64,000 bases of DNA from Takakia lepidozioides (taxonomy: Eukaryota; Streptophyta; Takakiopsida; Takakiales; Takakiaceae): the NCBI GenBank assembly GCA_030704615.1, contig CM060731.1:49912001-49976000 (forward strand). Direction: 5' to 3'. A model generated the notes under the pieces. The model did not search any database. It was not told where the DNA came from and was given only the letters and a program-made list of their open reading frames with translations. A program made the translations under genes and the position numbers. Position 1 is the stretch's first letter. Each line of letters opens with the position of its first letter. Shown here in pieces: positions 53,942 to 64,000 of this stretch.

Positions 53942-54256
53942 TACCTATTCAAGATTCAGACCACTCAACAATGTTGACACGAAACTGGGTGGGTAAGCAC
54001 CCTTTGATGAAGTCAGTGGGAAGTTACAACAGCTAGCCACTCATGCGATTTGTCTAAATCTCTAGGCGGCCTTGTGCCCTAACCACTATTATGCCTACTC
54101 ATAAGTACTTCTATAGGATTCAGCCTTTGGTCTACCTATTCAAGATTCAGACCACTCAACAATGTTGACACGAAACTGGGTGGGCAAGCACCCTTTGATG
54201 AAGTCAGTGGGAAGTTACAACAGCTAGCCACTCATGCGATTTGTCTAAATCTCTAG
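53942..54256 (+). repeat. 124-bp direct repeat, 191-bp period
   Basis: The segment 53942-54065 recurs at 54133-54256 with a single difference (GTGGGTAAG versus GTGGGCAAG). The 67 bp between the copies are unrelated. No known element was recognised in the unit. Confidence 0.92.
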
Positions 54257-55159
54257 CATTTCTGGTACTTCATTGTCGTTGTTGTTTCTATTGCTTGAGG
54301 TTGTGTCCTGGTACTCATTTTGTACTCTGGCCTTCCACTATGGCTGCTCTATAATTTTTCTTTTTTCGTCGTCATGTCAAACACACCCTAATAATCTAGA
54401 TGGTTTGGTCAATCTACCAATAGTTTTGTCATTGCAATCTTAATCTCATTCCTTTTTTTTAATGAATTTTAGGCTTAAATGAAGATAAAAATATTCACAA
54501 ATGATAGAACTCTCTCAACTTGAATACCCCTACTTGTGGGTTTGACTGTCTGAAAGTAACTGGCAAGTGTGAACTCAATGGCTCAAATGAAAATAGACTT
54601 AGTCAATATGGTTGTGGAGATGAAATGGTTTGTAACCACCCTGAATAACTTCGAGGGTCTTAGAGCATCCCCACCCTTAAGCCCGAAAGACTGCTTGTAA
54701 CACCAAAATTAAAGTGATCGATTCAGGGCGGGCCTGTTGGGTTCTGTGGCGAGGCAGCCCCTCCTTGCGCACACTCTTGCCCCTGAATTGCCCACGCTAT
54801 CCCCGTGCAGCTTGGCTCCTATTGGCAGGAGGGGCCGTGCTTGTTGCCAAGCTGTTGACACACACCGTTGACTTGGATTCAGGGGCAGGTTCAGTAAGGC
54901 GCTCTCGGGTTCAATGCCCGGAGAGGTGTTCAGTGCCTGCCTTTGACGGGATATAGGGTTCAGGGACAAGGGTGTGGACATCCGCCCACCTCCACAAGTT
55001 CAACAATCATCTGTCGAATATTTATTTTATTTTGAAAAAAATATTTCAACATATAGAATATTTCCAAAGATGCTTTATTATCATTCACAAAGTTATTTAA
55101 TGTCACAAAATCAAAATCCAAAATTTTCAACAATCTTTGAAATATTATAATTAGCAACC

Positions 55160-55850
55160 ATGCACATCTTTGCCATTTTACAGGGCTGCCAGGCATGCAC
55201 ACGCACTACAAACGCACACGAACATGATGTGGTCGGGCTTCACCCCTTCCACCATTAGGTCTCCAAAGCCTCCATCCCGCGTCCCTGCTGTGCATAGCCT
55301 GCAAGCATCGCGTTCCACGATACCACATCTCGTTCAGCCATATTGTTGAAAACTGCCTTTGCATCCTTATTGCACCCACATTTGGCATACATGTCCACCA
55401 GGGTAGTGTTCAGAATGACAACTGGTACAATTCCAGCTTTGACGATGTCACCATGGACCTCTTCCCCTTTTCCAGAGCTCCCAGGCTTGCACACGCATTG
55501 CAAATACAAACAAATGTGATGTGGTTGGGCTTCACCCCTTCGCGCAACATTTGCTTATACCTTCCAAAGCATTCCTACCACACCCATGCTTGGTAAATCC
55601 TGCCAACATTATATTCCACATTATCAAAGATGTTGAGGCATTCCGTTGAACACTTGGTGAGCATCCATGATGCTCCCGCACTTAACATACATGTTGATAA
55701 GGGTGTTGAGTAGAAAAACATTTGGCGTGAATCCACTTAGGATAATGTGGTGTGCACCTGCTTTCCAACTTCCAGACCATCCATCTTGATGCACTTAAGC
55801 AAGAGGCAGACATACGTATCTGAATCTGCTGAAATGTCAAGTCTGTAGAG
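55160..55850 (-). pseudogene. PPR protein (PLS type) pseudogene fragment
   Basis: On the minus strand, starting near 55850, frames in turn give DTYVCLLLKCIKMDGLEVGK, PNVFLLNTLINMYVKCGSI, a decayed MWNIMLAGF-like S motif, and VKPNHI. Then comes a second set: ILNTTLVDMYAKCGCNKDAK, ERDVVSWNAMLAGYAQQG and VKPDHIMF. These are successive P, L and S repeats of a plant PLS-class PPR protein, which binds organellar RNA for editing or processing. Frameshifts and stops (for example near 55620 and 55255) and the missing E/DYW end mark it as a relic. The uninterrupted part is 55255-55509. Confidence 0.8.
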
Positions 55851-57987
55851 CCTCTATCAGTCTGCCTGCCGCACAAAGTATCTTCACATGCCCTAGAAGT
55901 GCCAGAAGAGGCATTGTGGACTTCTTCTCTTGATCCTCTTTCCGAAGCTGTGGTCATGGTTGAGGTGCCTGTATTATCAACTGTGTCGCTGCAGCTGCTG
56001 CCTTTAGTTGACCATTCATCAGGTTTCTGTAGCTATTGATCCACAAGGAATCATAGGTAATCTGAATTGCATCTGCTTTTCTCTATAGTCCAACAGGCAT
56101 TCACCTTTTTGTCTCCATTGTCCTACCATTGACTGAGGTCGGAAAAGTGTTCATTCCAAAGCTTCTCCTCATCTTTGTTATCTGTTTTTGGATACTTTCA
56201 TGCTGCCACATCGGCAGTAACTTATCCAAGTCACTCCAAACCACCACAGATCCACCCAACGAGCTAACTTACAGAATTCAATATGCATCTCAGGGCCGAG
56301 TTTGATGAGAGGGCAAAACAGACGGAAATAGGTTGAAGAAGAAGGTGCCCTCACCACATTGTCCTTGACGTTGTGTCATGACCCATGGAGACCATCAACC
56401 CAAAAGGACCTCTTGTGTGTGCTGCTTGTGTCCGTAGTCAGGTAATGTCGGATCGGTCTGTGAGAACCACCACGGTGCAGCTAAGCAGGCAGAGATTGAA
56501 ACACGGCCTGACAAGACCAAGCTAACTCTCGCAAGAACCTTGTAAACATCAGGAAGAATACCAAATCATGGTACTAACAGGAGCCAATAGCCCACATTGG
56601 ACTCCAGCACGAGCCAGCAATAATCCTGAAGCAACCCTGCTAGCTAAACGAAGTGTTCTATGCTCACCCTTCGACAATTATAAATCAATCCCTCTTGGTC
56701 TTGGCACACAAAGGGTTCTTTCAAGAACTCTGAAATATGCTCACCTTTTTTCCTGGGATTCTCACTGGAGAACGCTCTCTTGGATGCGTCGTTTGAAGAA
56801 ATGCCCTCCGCACAGTCGAGCACTTTCTAACCCTTCTTGACACTTCATGGCTGTATATTATAGATCGCCTCGGCAAGCCAAAACCTATCTAAACCTGTTC
56901 TAAATGCCAGGCCTTATCAACCTATGTAGCCATTGCGCTCTCTCTCTTTCTCTCCTTTGAACATCAAACAGAAGCAGGGAGGAAAAGGGTCAATCTCGAC
57001 GAAGTACCGTTCAAGAAATTATTTTCGGATTTTTCGGGCAATCCAGGCAGATAGAAAGAAATTGACAACGTACGAAACGTGGCGACGACAGATGGCAACG
57101 ACAGGTGGCTACAAAACGTGGCGACGATGACGTGCCACTTTCTGTTAGGTGTTCAAAATAAGGCAACCCACAAACTCAGGGGGGTGGTTTATGGAGTGCA
57201 TGCTAAATTTACGCTCATGCTATTCCTGCTCTACGCTAAACTAGCTCTCGACCTTCGGTCGTCGCTAGAATATCAGAGCGTAGATTATTATGGTGTCTAT
57301 TCACCTATCTCACGACTTCCTGTTTTAACTATCTTTGCAGTCTTTGGGCGCTTGGTTTTCTATGTAACTTACACCTTGCACGGATGCGAAGTGGGCTTGG
57401 CTAGGCTCATGTCTGTAAAACATTCGTGCTTTTACTTTTAACCGATGTTGATAGACACACTTCAGACAGTTCAATATGCTATTTGTTCACTGGGCAAACA
57501 ATACCCTTATACATCTGCAATTCAGACAGGATACGCACCGTACTGATCATGGAAACCGCACAGATTGATATGGAAAGATGCGGCCGTGGATCTACTTGCG
57601 GTTTGATATCGAAGTATATTGGCAGAGGGCGAGTGGTCTGAAAAAAAATATTTATTATTATTGCAAGTTGCTAAGTCCTGTGGTTAATGGGATGTCGCGG
57701 CAACAAACTGAACTCCCGTGAGACAATCACATGGATAGAATGACAGGTGCGTCAAGGGCAGAGGCATCACGAGCAGCCACTATGATGATACCTGCTTCAC
57801 ATAATTGTGGACACGGTTTTCTCACGACTTTCAGGTCATGGACTTCCTAACATGCTTCTGGACTGTCCGATGCTCTGCAGCCATCCTCACCCAGAGAACA
57901 TCCCAAACAATCCCCACCATATCTTAATGCTTGGCCCCTTGGGGAGTTAGTTCACTGATTTTTGCACTTGTTCACAATGTCAAACTG
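55851..57987. other. Intergenic, no recognised gene
   Basis: At about 56953-56992 CCTTTGAACATCAAACAGAAG-like sequence matches about 4799-4835 of the intronic LINE, a 40-bp relic. AAACGTGGCGACGA occurs twice at 57075-57130. No coding sequence is supported. Confidence 0.4.
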
Positions 57988-60147
57988 TCATTCTCTAAAT
58001 TCACTAGTTCCCCATCGGTAATCTTCTTCCTCACAATTCAAAATCCACAACCTTTTCAGCACCTTCACACGACACATTCTTAATTTGTTCTTCCTGCGCT
58101 GCGGGAAATACTCATCATTCACAATCCGAACATAGGAAGCAATGGCAGCTTCAGGTAAAAAAGAACATTTTTGCCATTGGCAAAGAAGGATGCTGGACCT
58201 AGATGTTCTGCCTCGACCTATAAATGACTTCAAGCAAGGCCCCATACCATTTTCACAACGAACAAGCCTCCATTTTGGTGTGGAGCTTGGTGACGCTGAC
58301 TGGAAATCTCCCATACCTGCTGTACCAAAGCTCTCTGCCAGAAAAGGTGAATCTGCATGCCATATCAGAGCATCATTGTCCAAACATGCTACTGTCTGCA
58401 ACATGGGGAAACATAATACTATAGTGATTGCAAGATTTCACATGAAAATGCCTTGACAACAGAAAATAAGAGCAGATCGTTTTTGTATAAAGAAATGAGA
58501 ACCCTTTCCTACATGAAAAATTACCAAGTCCCCAATATCTGCAATTGTGGTGCCAGTGTAGGAAAAAACGATTTCAAAAATTAATTGCTGATGATCTAAG
58601 CTCTGATGTGGCTGATTTTAGGTTATATTGGGAGAATTAGCCATATTCTTTGCTACCAACAAGAACTAGCAAGGAAACTTGACAAGAAAACCCCACTAGA
58701 GCAAATCGAATTTGCCAAAAAATGTGAACAGACTCCTAAGGCCAATGACTTGGAAAACAAAACAAGAACTCTTACCAGCCCTTGTCTAGATTAGCGTTAC
58801 ACGACAAAAAAATGCAAGCTTTAATCAGTTTCATGCCACCCTCAATACCTATGATCAGTAGTTCAATCAGCGGCTAACCGATCATCTATTCATTTACTTC
58901 AATGCCACTATAGCCCGTCACGTTCTAAACCCGATACCCTATCAATTTTGAATGTGACGATCTTCACTAACGTTCAACGGAACCAGAAACATACGACACT
59001 ACCCATAATCCAATATACACTTTACTGTCGATCGTTCTAGCCCGACCACATTTGATCATTGAATTCTATGCACACATCAAGTCTACTCCACGATCCACAC
59101 ATAGTCATAGGTGTCGGTTTATCTTACAACATCTCAGTCTATGGTCTATATCTTGCTCATACGGTATCCACAGTTCTCTTACATCCTGCCGAATAAATTC
59201 ACAGACCATCTATTCACATTTCGAACATCCAACCCCATTTAGGCCAAACTCCTTTCTGAAAATAAAACCAGACTGATCGCTATCTGAAAACTACTCCATG
59301 AACTCTTCAAAGACTCACACTGCAACTATCATACTCGTTGCCTCTTGCCCAAGTCATGATCTCTCCCTTTCTCCTTCTACCCTTACGGTATCTCTCGATC
59401 ATCGTGCTCTCCAATATGCTCTCCAACTCAATCCCGATTTGGTACTCTCTACATCGTGCTCGTCGCTCACTGGTAATCTCTCGATTGATACTGTTGCCTT
59501 CCCACTCCCCCAAGCCTCCTTTTATGCTTCTTTTGGGCCAATAGGAAAATTAGAAATTAATCATTAAATTTAATGGGAAGCTTGTTGGCCAAGCAAACCT
59601 GGATACTTCTTATTTCATCCATCCTGGTAATGTCATCCCTTTTGCATCCATCCTATAAATTCATCCATCCTATGCTCTCTCATCTGTCCACTGATTTCAT
59701 CCATTTGTAATTTTCATCCATCCAGGGACATGACCAACTTAAGTTTGGTACATGATCCGTTTTAAGTCCTCATGAATGTTGCTCCTCATCCATGTTATTC
59801 ATCCGTTTGGGAAGTGGGGATCACTTCCCTTGATCAGCCAATATCCAGCGGTTCATATTTATCCTTGTTTTCCCATTAGATTCCAGTAATATAGGCATAT
59901 ATTTGCTGGCATTTGCTAACTTACAAAGACATCGATCCTTAATCATTCTTGGCGTTGAAGACCATTCGTTGGTCTCTATAGCATACCTCCACACCATGTA
60001 GCCTCTGGAGCACTGTCCACAAACCAAAAGTTGTGTTCTTGCAACTGCTGGCTCATTGTCAAACACTTCGAAGGTGTAATCCATTGGGCAGCCTGGCCGA
60101 CATTGCCACCCTACTAACGGAATCGAATGCCCACCACTTCCGTGCAT
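57988..60147 (-). other. Doubtful minus-strand gene remnant
   Basis: Two open pieces, 60147-59821 (VCGQCSRGYMVWRYAIETNEW) and 58404-57988 (VACLDNDALIWHADSPFLAE), have the composition of real protein and lie on the same strand 1.4 kb apart. The first is reminiscent of F-box/kelch proteins (W-x-Y-x-x-x-x-x-EW), but no full kelch repeat or F-box is visible, and I could not find convincing splice sites joining them. The plus-strand frames across 58142-58456 are probably shadows. Confidence 0.25.
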
Positions 60148-60210
60148 TTATGAGAGGTTGTACATTGTAGGGGCTACCAACACCTAGGGGATGGAGTAGT
60201 GACTCATCTC

Positions 60211-60509
60211 TGTTGGAAAACAACTCCATAATATATAGCTTGACTTGTAGATAAAGTTAGAGACATTGAAAGTAACTCTCTATTTAGAGAGGCTTTTGTC
60301 TTAAAGTTAAAGCTAGTCCATTATGGGACTACTTAACAAAGGTTTAAAAGGCAAGTCTTAGTGATTGCTTTTAGCCTAGCTAGAACTATATAAGATGCTC
60401 GGGGGTGAAGCCACATATCAGTTGTTCATGTTGTGTGCTTCTATGGTTGGGTGAAGCGCTTCTATACAATCTTTTTTCCTCTTTGTTATTCTATCTACGT
60501 TTTTCAACA
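60211..60509 (+). repeat. Copia 5' LTR
   Basis: It begins TGTTGGAAAACAACTCC and ends TTTTTCAACA, giving TGTTG/CAACA terminal inverted repeats. It holds a TATA box, TATATAAG, at 60387-60394. Confidence 0.85.
60387..60394 (+). promoter_or_regulatory. TATA box in copia LTR
   Basis: TATATAAG lies 120 bp before the LTR end, a position suited to LTR-driven transcription. Confidence 0.5.
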
Positions 60510-60511
60510 CA

Positions 60512-60524
60512 TGGTATCAGAGCC
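60512..60524 (+). other. Copia primer-binding site (initiator tRNA-Met)
   Basis: TGGTATCAGAGCC, two bases after the LTR end, is the standard plant copia PBS complementary to the 3' end of initiator methionine tRNA. Confidence 0.92.
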
Positions 60525-60709
60525 TAGTTGCTAGAAGGTGGCTGCAGTTTCATGCTAGATAGATGAGGTGCTACGAGGTGGCAGCGAGGACGTGATCAAA
60601 GGGAGCTCCTAGCCAAAGCAATTTGGTCCACGGTCAGTGATCAGTAAAAGTCTGTGAGATTGCTGATTGTCAAGTATAAAGTCTTAGATACTGAGAAAAG
60701 AAAGACCTA

Positions 60710-61785
60710 ATGGCAAATTCTGCTCATGGAAACGCATTAGATATAAGAGTAGAAGATCGGTTCAATGGAACCAACTACCAGTTTTGGAAGTTTAGATTGG
60801 AAATGATTCTTCTAGACAAAGACCTGTGGGGATTGATTGACGGGTCACATGTAAGATGTGATGATGCAGTTGGCCAAGCTTTATGGGGTAGAAAAGATCA
60901 GAAGCATCATAATGAGCTTGAGAAACAATCAGATGAATCTAGCCATTGACGCTAAAAGTTCCAAAGAGGTTTGGTATAAGCTAGTAGCTATTTTTTGAGA
61001 CGAAGGATGCAAAGTCGCAAATGATTGCGACACAGAAGTTCTGTGGTCTGAAATGACCGAGTCGGATTCAGTCGAACAACATTTGAGTTTGTTCAGTGTC
61101 TTAAGAGACGAGCTGAAATATGTGGGAACTGTAATATCTGATGAACGAACAGCAGTAGTGCTGCTAGCAACCTTACCTGAATCCTATGACAATTTCGTGG
61201 TATCCTTAACATGACAAACCAACTTAACAATTGAGGTGGTCATAGGTCTTCTGGACTCAAGGAGGAAAAACAAAGAGGTCAAGGGCAGGGCTTTGTAGAC
61301 AGGGCTTTGTTCACAGATATTAAACCCGGAGGATTCCATAAGAAGAAATTCCTTTCGTATCAGACTGCAAAATCTGGCTCGAAGTTTAAGCTGAAGTCAA
61401 GGATTAAGTGCTATCATTGCAACAGATATAGGCATGGGATAAAATATTGTAGAATACGCATAGTAGAGGAGCGTGAACGAGATAATCAAGAAATATGAGG
61501 GAATGTAGCTGCTCATCAGAAATACCCTGTCTTATTTGTAGTTTCACTTTCAGCATTTACTACGAGGCAGAAGTATGAGTGGTACATTGATTCAGGAGCA
61601 TCTCAACATATGACTCCAGAAAATGGACAATTTCTTACATACAAACCTATATCTATGTCCCAGTACTATGTTCTCTTGGGAGATGATAGCAAACACATCA
61701 TTAGTGGCGAAGGTCCAGTCTCACTTCTGATAAATCAAGGAGAGGTTCGAGAAGTGGTGTTCTATACGTACCAGGGTTGCACACG
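60710..61785 (+). pseudogene. gag: Copia gag and protease, broken
   Basis: From ATG 60710 the protein contains FNGTNYQFWKFRLEMILLD and WGLIDG, the N-terminal gag block of Ty1/copia elements. It stops at 60949; other frames continue with NLAIDAKSSKEVWYKL and TLPESYDNFV, the rest of the gag domain. A CCHC knuckle (CYHCNRYRHGIKYC) lies at about 61408-61450. The protease active site WYIDSGASQHMT lies at about 61580-61615, and the open frame ends near 61790. At least three frame breaks are present. Confidence 0.85.
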
Positions 61786-61790
61786 TCAGT

Positions 61791-63484
61791 GACGTCACGT
61801 AACGTCGGACCTGACGCTGACGCGACCAACGTCACGTCAGTTTTGCCGAAAAATCAGTAAAACATGAGTTAGGTGAAAAGTTTCCGGACATGATGAAAGT
61901 ACTCTGTGGAATAGACGCGGCTTCGTAACGGAAAACTAAACCCAGACAAATGGCGTATGTTATAATGTGATGCATAGGCACAATGCAACATAGCCTTGTG
62001 CGACTTCTTTGGATTTTGACTTTAAAAAATAAGAACTATTTCAGTTACCTTGTACTTTATTATTAATTTTAATTTGGGAGAAGGGACAAACCCAGAGCAC
62101 TTTATTAATCGAGGAGGGAAAATATTAAAACCCTCAAAGTGCCATGAGGTTGCCACACACAAAGTAGCACGACACGACGGGCATATTTTTCTTGTCGAAT
62201 TTTGACAGAATTAGGTAATTACTTCTAGATATAAAATCAGATAAATGTCCACCTTTTTATTTCAATATCCATGGTGATAGTACACCCAAAATTATCTTCA
62301 GTCTTGAATTAATTTTCTTCCATAGCAACTTAGTCAAAATCTTGCATTAGTTACTTATTACACATAGGCACAATGTGACAAGTTCTCATTCATCTAATCA
62401 TCATGCGCAAATCTCAATAATCTATTGCTCGGCTCCCTAGTCATGTCAAACACCAACTCACTCCATGAAAATTTAGTCCCGTGAAAAACACAAAAATGTT
62501 TATGTATAGTCTTGCCTAACTTATAACATTCTAGAACAAACATGAGAGACTCTCATATTTATCTATGTTTTAGTGTAGTATAGCAAGAGTTAGTAGGAGG
62601 TCGTTGTAAGCTTGAGCTTCGTTTAATTGGTTGGACGCATTAAACAGGTTCTAGACACATTAAACATAATGATTATTTAAGGATGATTACATTTAAGTTG
62701 GATGAAAACAAGCATGTATCATTATCAACCATCATTGGACATGGATGATGCAAAATGAAAGGGCATTAATATCTAACTTGTATGTGTATACAAGGTTAGG
62801 TCATAATGAAAATTTGATACTACCATAAGACTATACATCCAAGGGCCTCGAGAAACATGTGCCTTAAGCTCCTTTGGGCTTTCTAGGCTGGCTCTTAGTT
62901 TTTTGCGCTATCTAGATATAGCTTCTCGCTACCTTAGGCCTCTTTCTCTTCTTCCCTTTCCCCAAGCTGTGTCAGCCTGCATGGCACTTTTCATACAGGT
63001 TATGTTTTCCTCTTTGTATCTCATGGATATTTGAAGTCCTATATATATAAAGTTCATGAGGCCTCCGTCCCTCTTAAAATAATAATAATAATAATAAATG
63101 GCATATAGTACATTTTGAATCCTATGTATTTATGAAGCTCTGACTACACAGTTGGACGATCGGATCTAACCGGTCATCCCATTATGGATGACTGGCTATA
63201 GCCAGTCCAATATTGTGCAAAAGGTATCTCGGAAAAATAGATATGCGTAAATAGCATCCATTATACCAAGATCCCTTTTTTGATGAGGCTGTTTAGGGAG
63301 TCTGAGTTGAGTGAAAATGTCAAATGCGAGGCCAACAAATATCCACACCTTCTTCAATGCCATATAAGATATCAGCACTTCCTAAGGAAAAAAAAAAAGG
63401 AAAAAAGATATCAGCTCTTGTGGTCGCTTTATAATAGTTTGACTATTCTATTGATTTATAGATGAGGCTCACATTGCATGACCC
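61791..63484. other. Intergenic; ACGT-rich patch and AAT microsatellite
   Basis: The first 60 bases contain many ACGT cores, including the palindrome TGACGTCA (a bZIP-type site). An AAT repeat lies at about 63078-63100. No gene is recognised. Confidence 0.45.
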
Positions 63485-63952
63485 CGGCTCAGAATTTTGT
63501 GTGGCCTCGTCGTAATGATGTTGGTCAGACTATGGGGCCCACCGTCTCATTAATATAGGAGCAAACTACCTTCATGCGTCCAGGACTTAGAATTTTTTTG
63601 GCATATGAAATTTGCAACCAGGTAGTTTTAGGATTTTCTACATGAAGGTAGTTGCAAAACCAAGCTGGAACTAACTTACCTGCATGAGAGTGGTTACATA
63701 CCACCTCCATGGAGGTAGTTGTGTAGTCAACGCCTACCACCGGAATCACGCTCAGGGAATGGCCACAGACCTGCATCGCTACATCACCATCGACCCTACC
63801 ACCAGACCACAACCTCCACCGTGCAGTTTTTCTGATATATAAGAGAAACGGGGAATAGGCCTAGTTTTAATGTAGCGGGGCCCGCTGTCAGGTCCCTGTC
63901 CCCTCTGCACCTACGGCCTCATTACGACGAGGCCACACAAAATTTTGAGGCC
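63485..63952. mobile_element. Inverted-repeat (MITE-like or foldback) element
   Basis: A perfect 26-bp inverted repeat, starting AATTTTGTGTGGCCTCGTCG at 63493-63518, recurs in reverse at 63919-63944. With one gap and one mismatch it extends about 8 bases further out (GGCTCAG / GGCCTCA). Weaker inverted similarity continues inward (GGGGCCCACCG versus CGGGCCCCGC). The inside holds five GGTAGTT/AACTACC motifs and the palindrome CCTCCATGGAGG near 63705. There is no transposase. I could not define a target duplication. Confidence 0.6.
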
Positions 63953-64000
63953 TTGACCGCAAAGGTCTTCATCCACACAACTTTTCGCGTGTACTTTTGA

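Larger units (their letters stand above)
60211..61790 (+). mobile_element. Ty1/copia LTR retrotransposon, 5' part only
   Basis: A 299-bp LTR is followed by an initiator-Met-type PBS, gag, a zinc knuckle and a protease. The sequence stops after protease, near 61780, and is followed by unrelated ACGT-rich DNA. No integrase, RT or 3' LTR is present in the window. Confidence 0.85.

Noticed and set aside
58142-58456. Plus-strand 104-aa frame
   Set aside because: It overlaps a minus-strand frame with more protein-like composition, and it has no domain.
1-64000. CRISPR arrays, rRNA genes, bacterial-type operons
   Set aside because: No regularly spaced identical repeats with unique spacers, no rRNA-like sequence, and the genome is clearly eukaryotic with spliced genes.

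Overview
The window looks like repeat-dominated nuclear DNA of a land plant. The evidence is a plant-type CACTA (En/Spm) transposase N-terminus, a DUF4228/PADRE gene, a PLS-type PPR pseudogene and plant-style spliced introns. The mix of repeats would suit a seedless plant such as a fern, lycophyte or bryophyte; this is an impression from protein style and was not tested. Nearly everything is transposable element. The one convincing intact cellular gene is the DUF4228/PADRE gene at 42776-43279 (minus).

Layout. (1) 1-7968: right-hand part of a CACTA transposon, ending in a CACTA-type terminus. It carries a minus-strand transposase 5' end running off the left edge and a divergent, multi-exon plus-strand gene of unknown function. 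One intron of that gene holds a 5'-truncated LINE with a 15-bp target duplication. (2) 7969-22598: a decayed cytosine-5 DNA methyltransferase with motifs I, IV, VI, VIII, IX and X. The CACTA end abuts it on the left. It is split by a 13.4-kb Ty3/gypsy LTR retrotransposon (element A, 8296-21673) with a 5-bp target duplication, AGGTT. (3) 22600-28656: gene-poor DNA with a SINE-like unit and LINE fragments. (4) 28657-41377: a second copy of the same Ty3 family (element B), more decayed, with a truncated 3' LTR. (5) 41378-46500: the DUF4228 gene and its GC-rich upstream region, plus possible small exons. (6) 47165-50016: a LINE remnant ending in A26, followed by a LINE ORF1-like remnant. (7) 52300-60200: a 124-bp direct repeat, a PPR pseudogene and doubtful open frames. 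(8) 60211-61790: 5' part of a Ty1/copia element (LTR, iMet-type PBS, gag, zinc knuckle, protease). (9) 61790-64000: no recognised genes; an inverted-repeat element at about 63485-63952.

The most unusual item is the Ty3 family shared by elements A and B. Besides gag-protease-RT-RNase H-integrase it has two open frames before gag (the first starting inside the LTR), a 10-residue tandem repeat after integrase (8 copies in A, 12 in B), and about 3.76 kb of further sense-strand coding capacity (about 1250 codons, with a long coiled coil) between integrase and the 3' LTR. I do not recognise most of that last protein. Comparing the copies shows many single-base deletions in homopolymers (decay or assembly error) and CAG-to-TAG nonsense changes consistent with loss of methylated cytosines.
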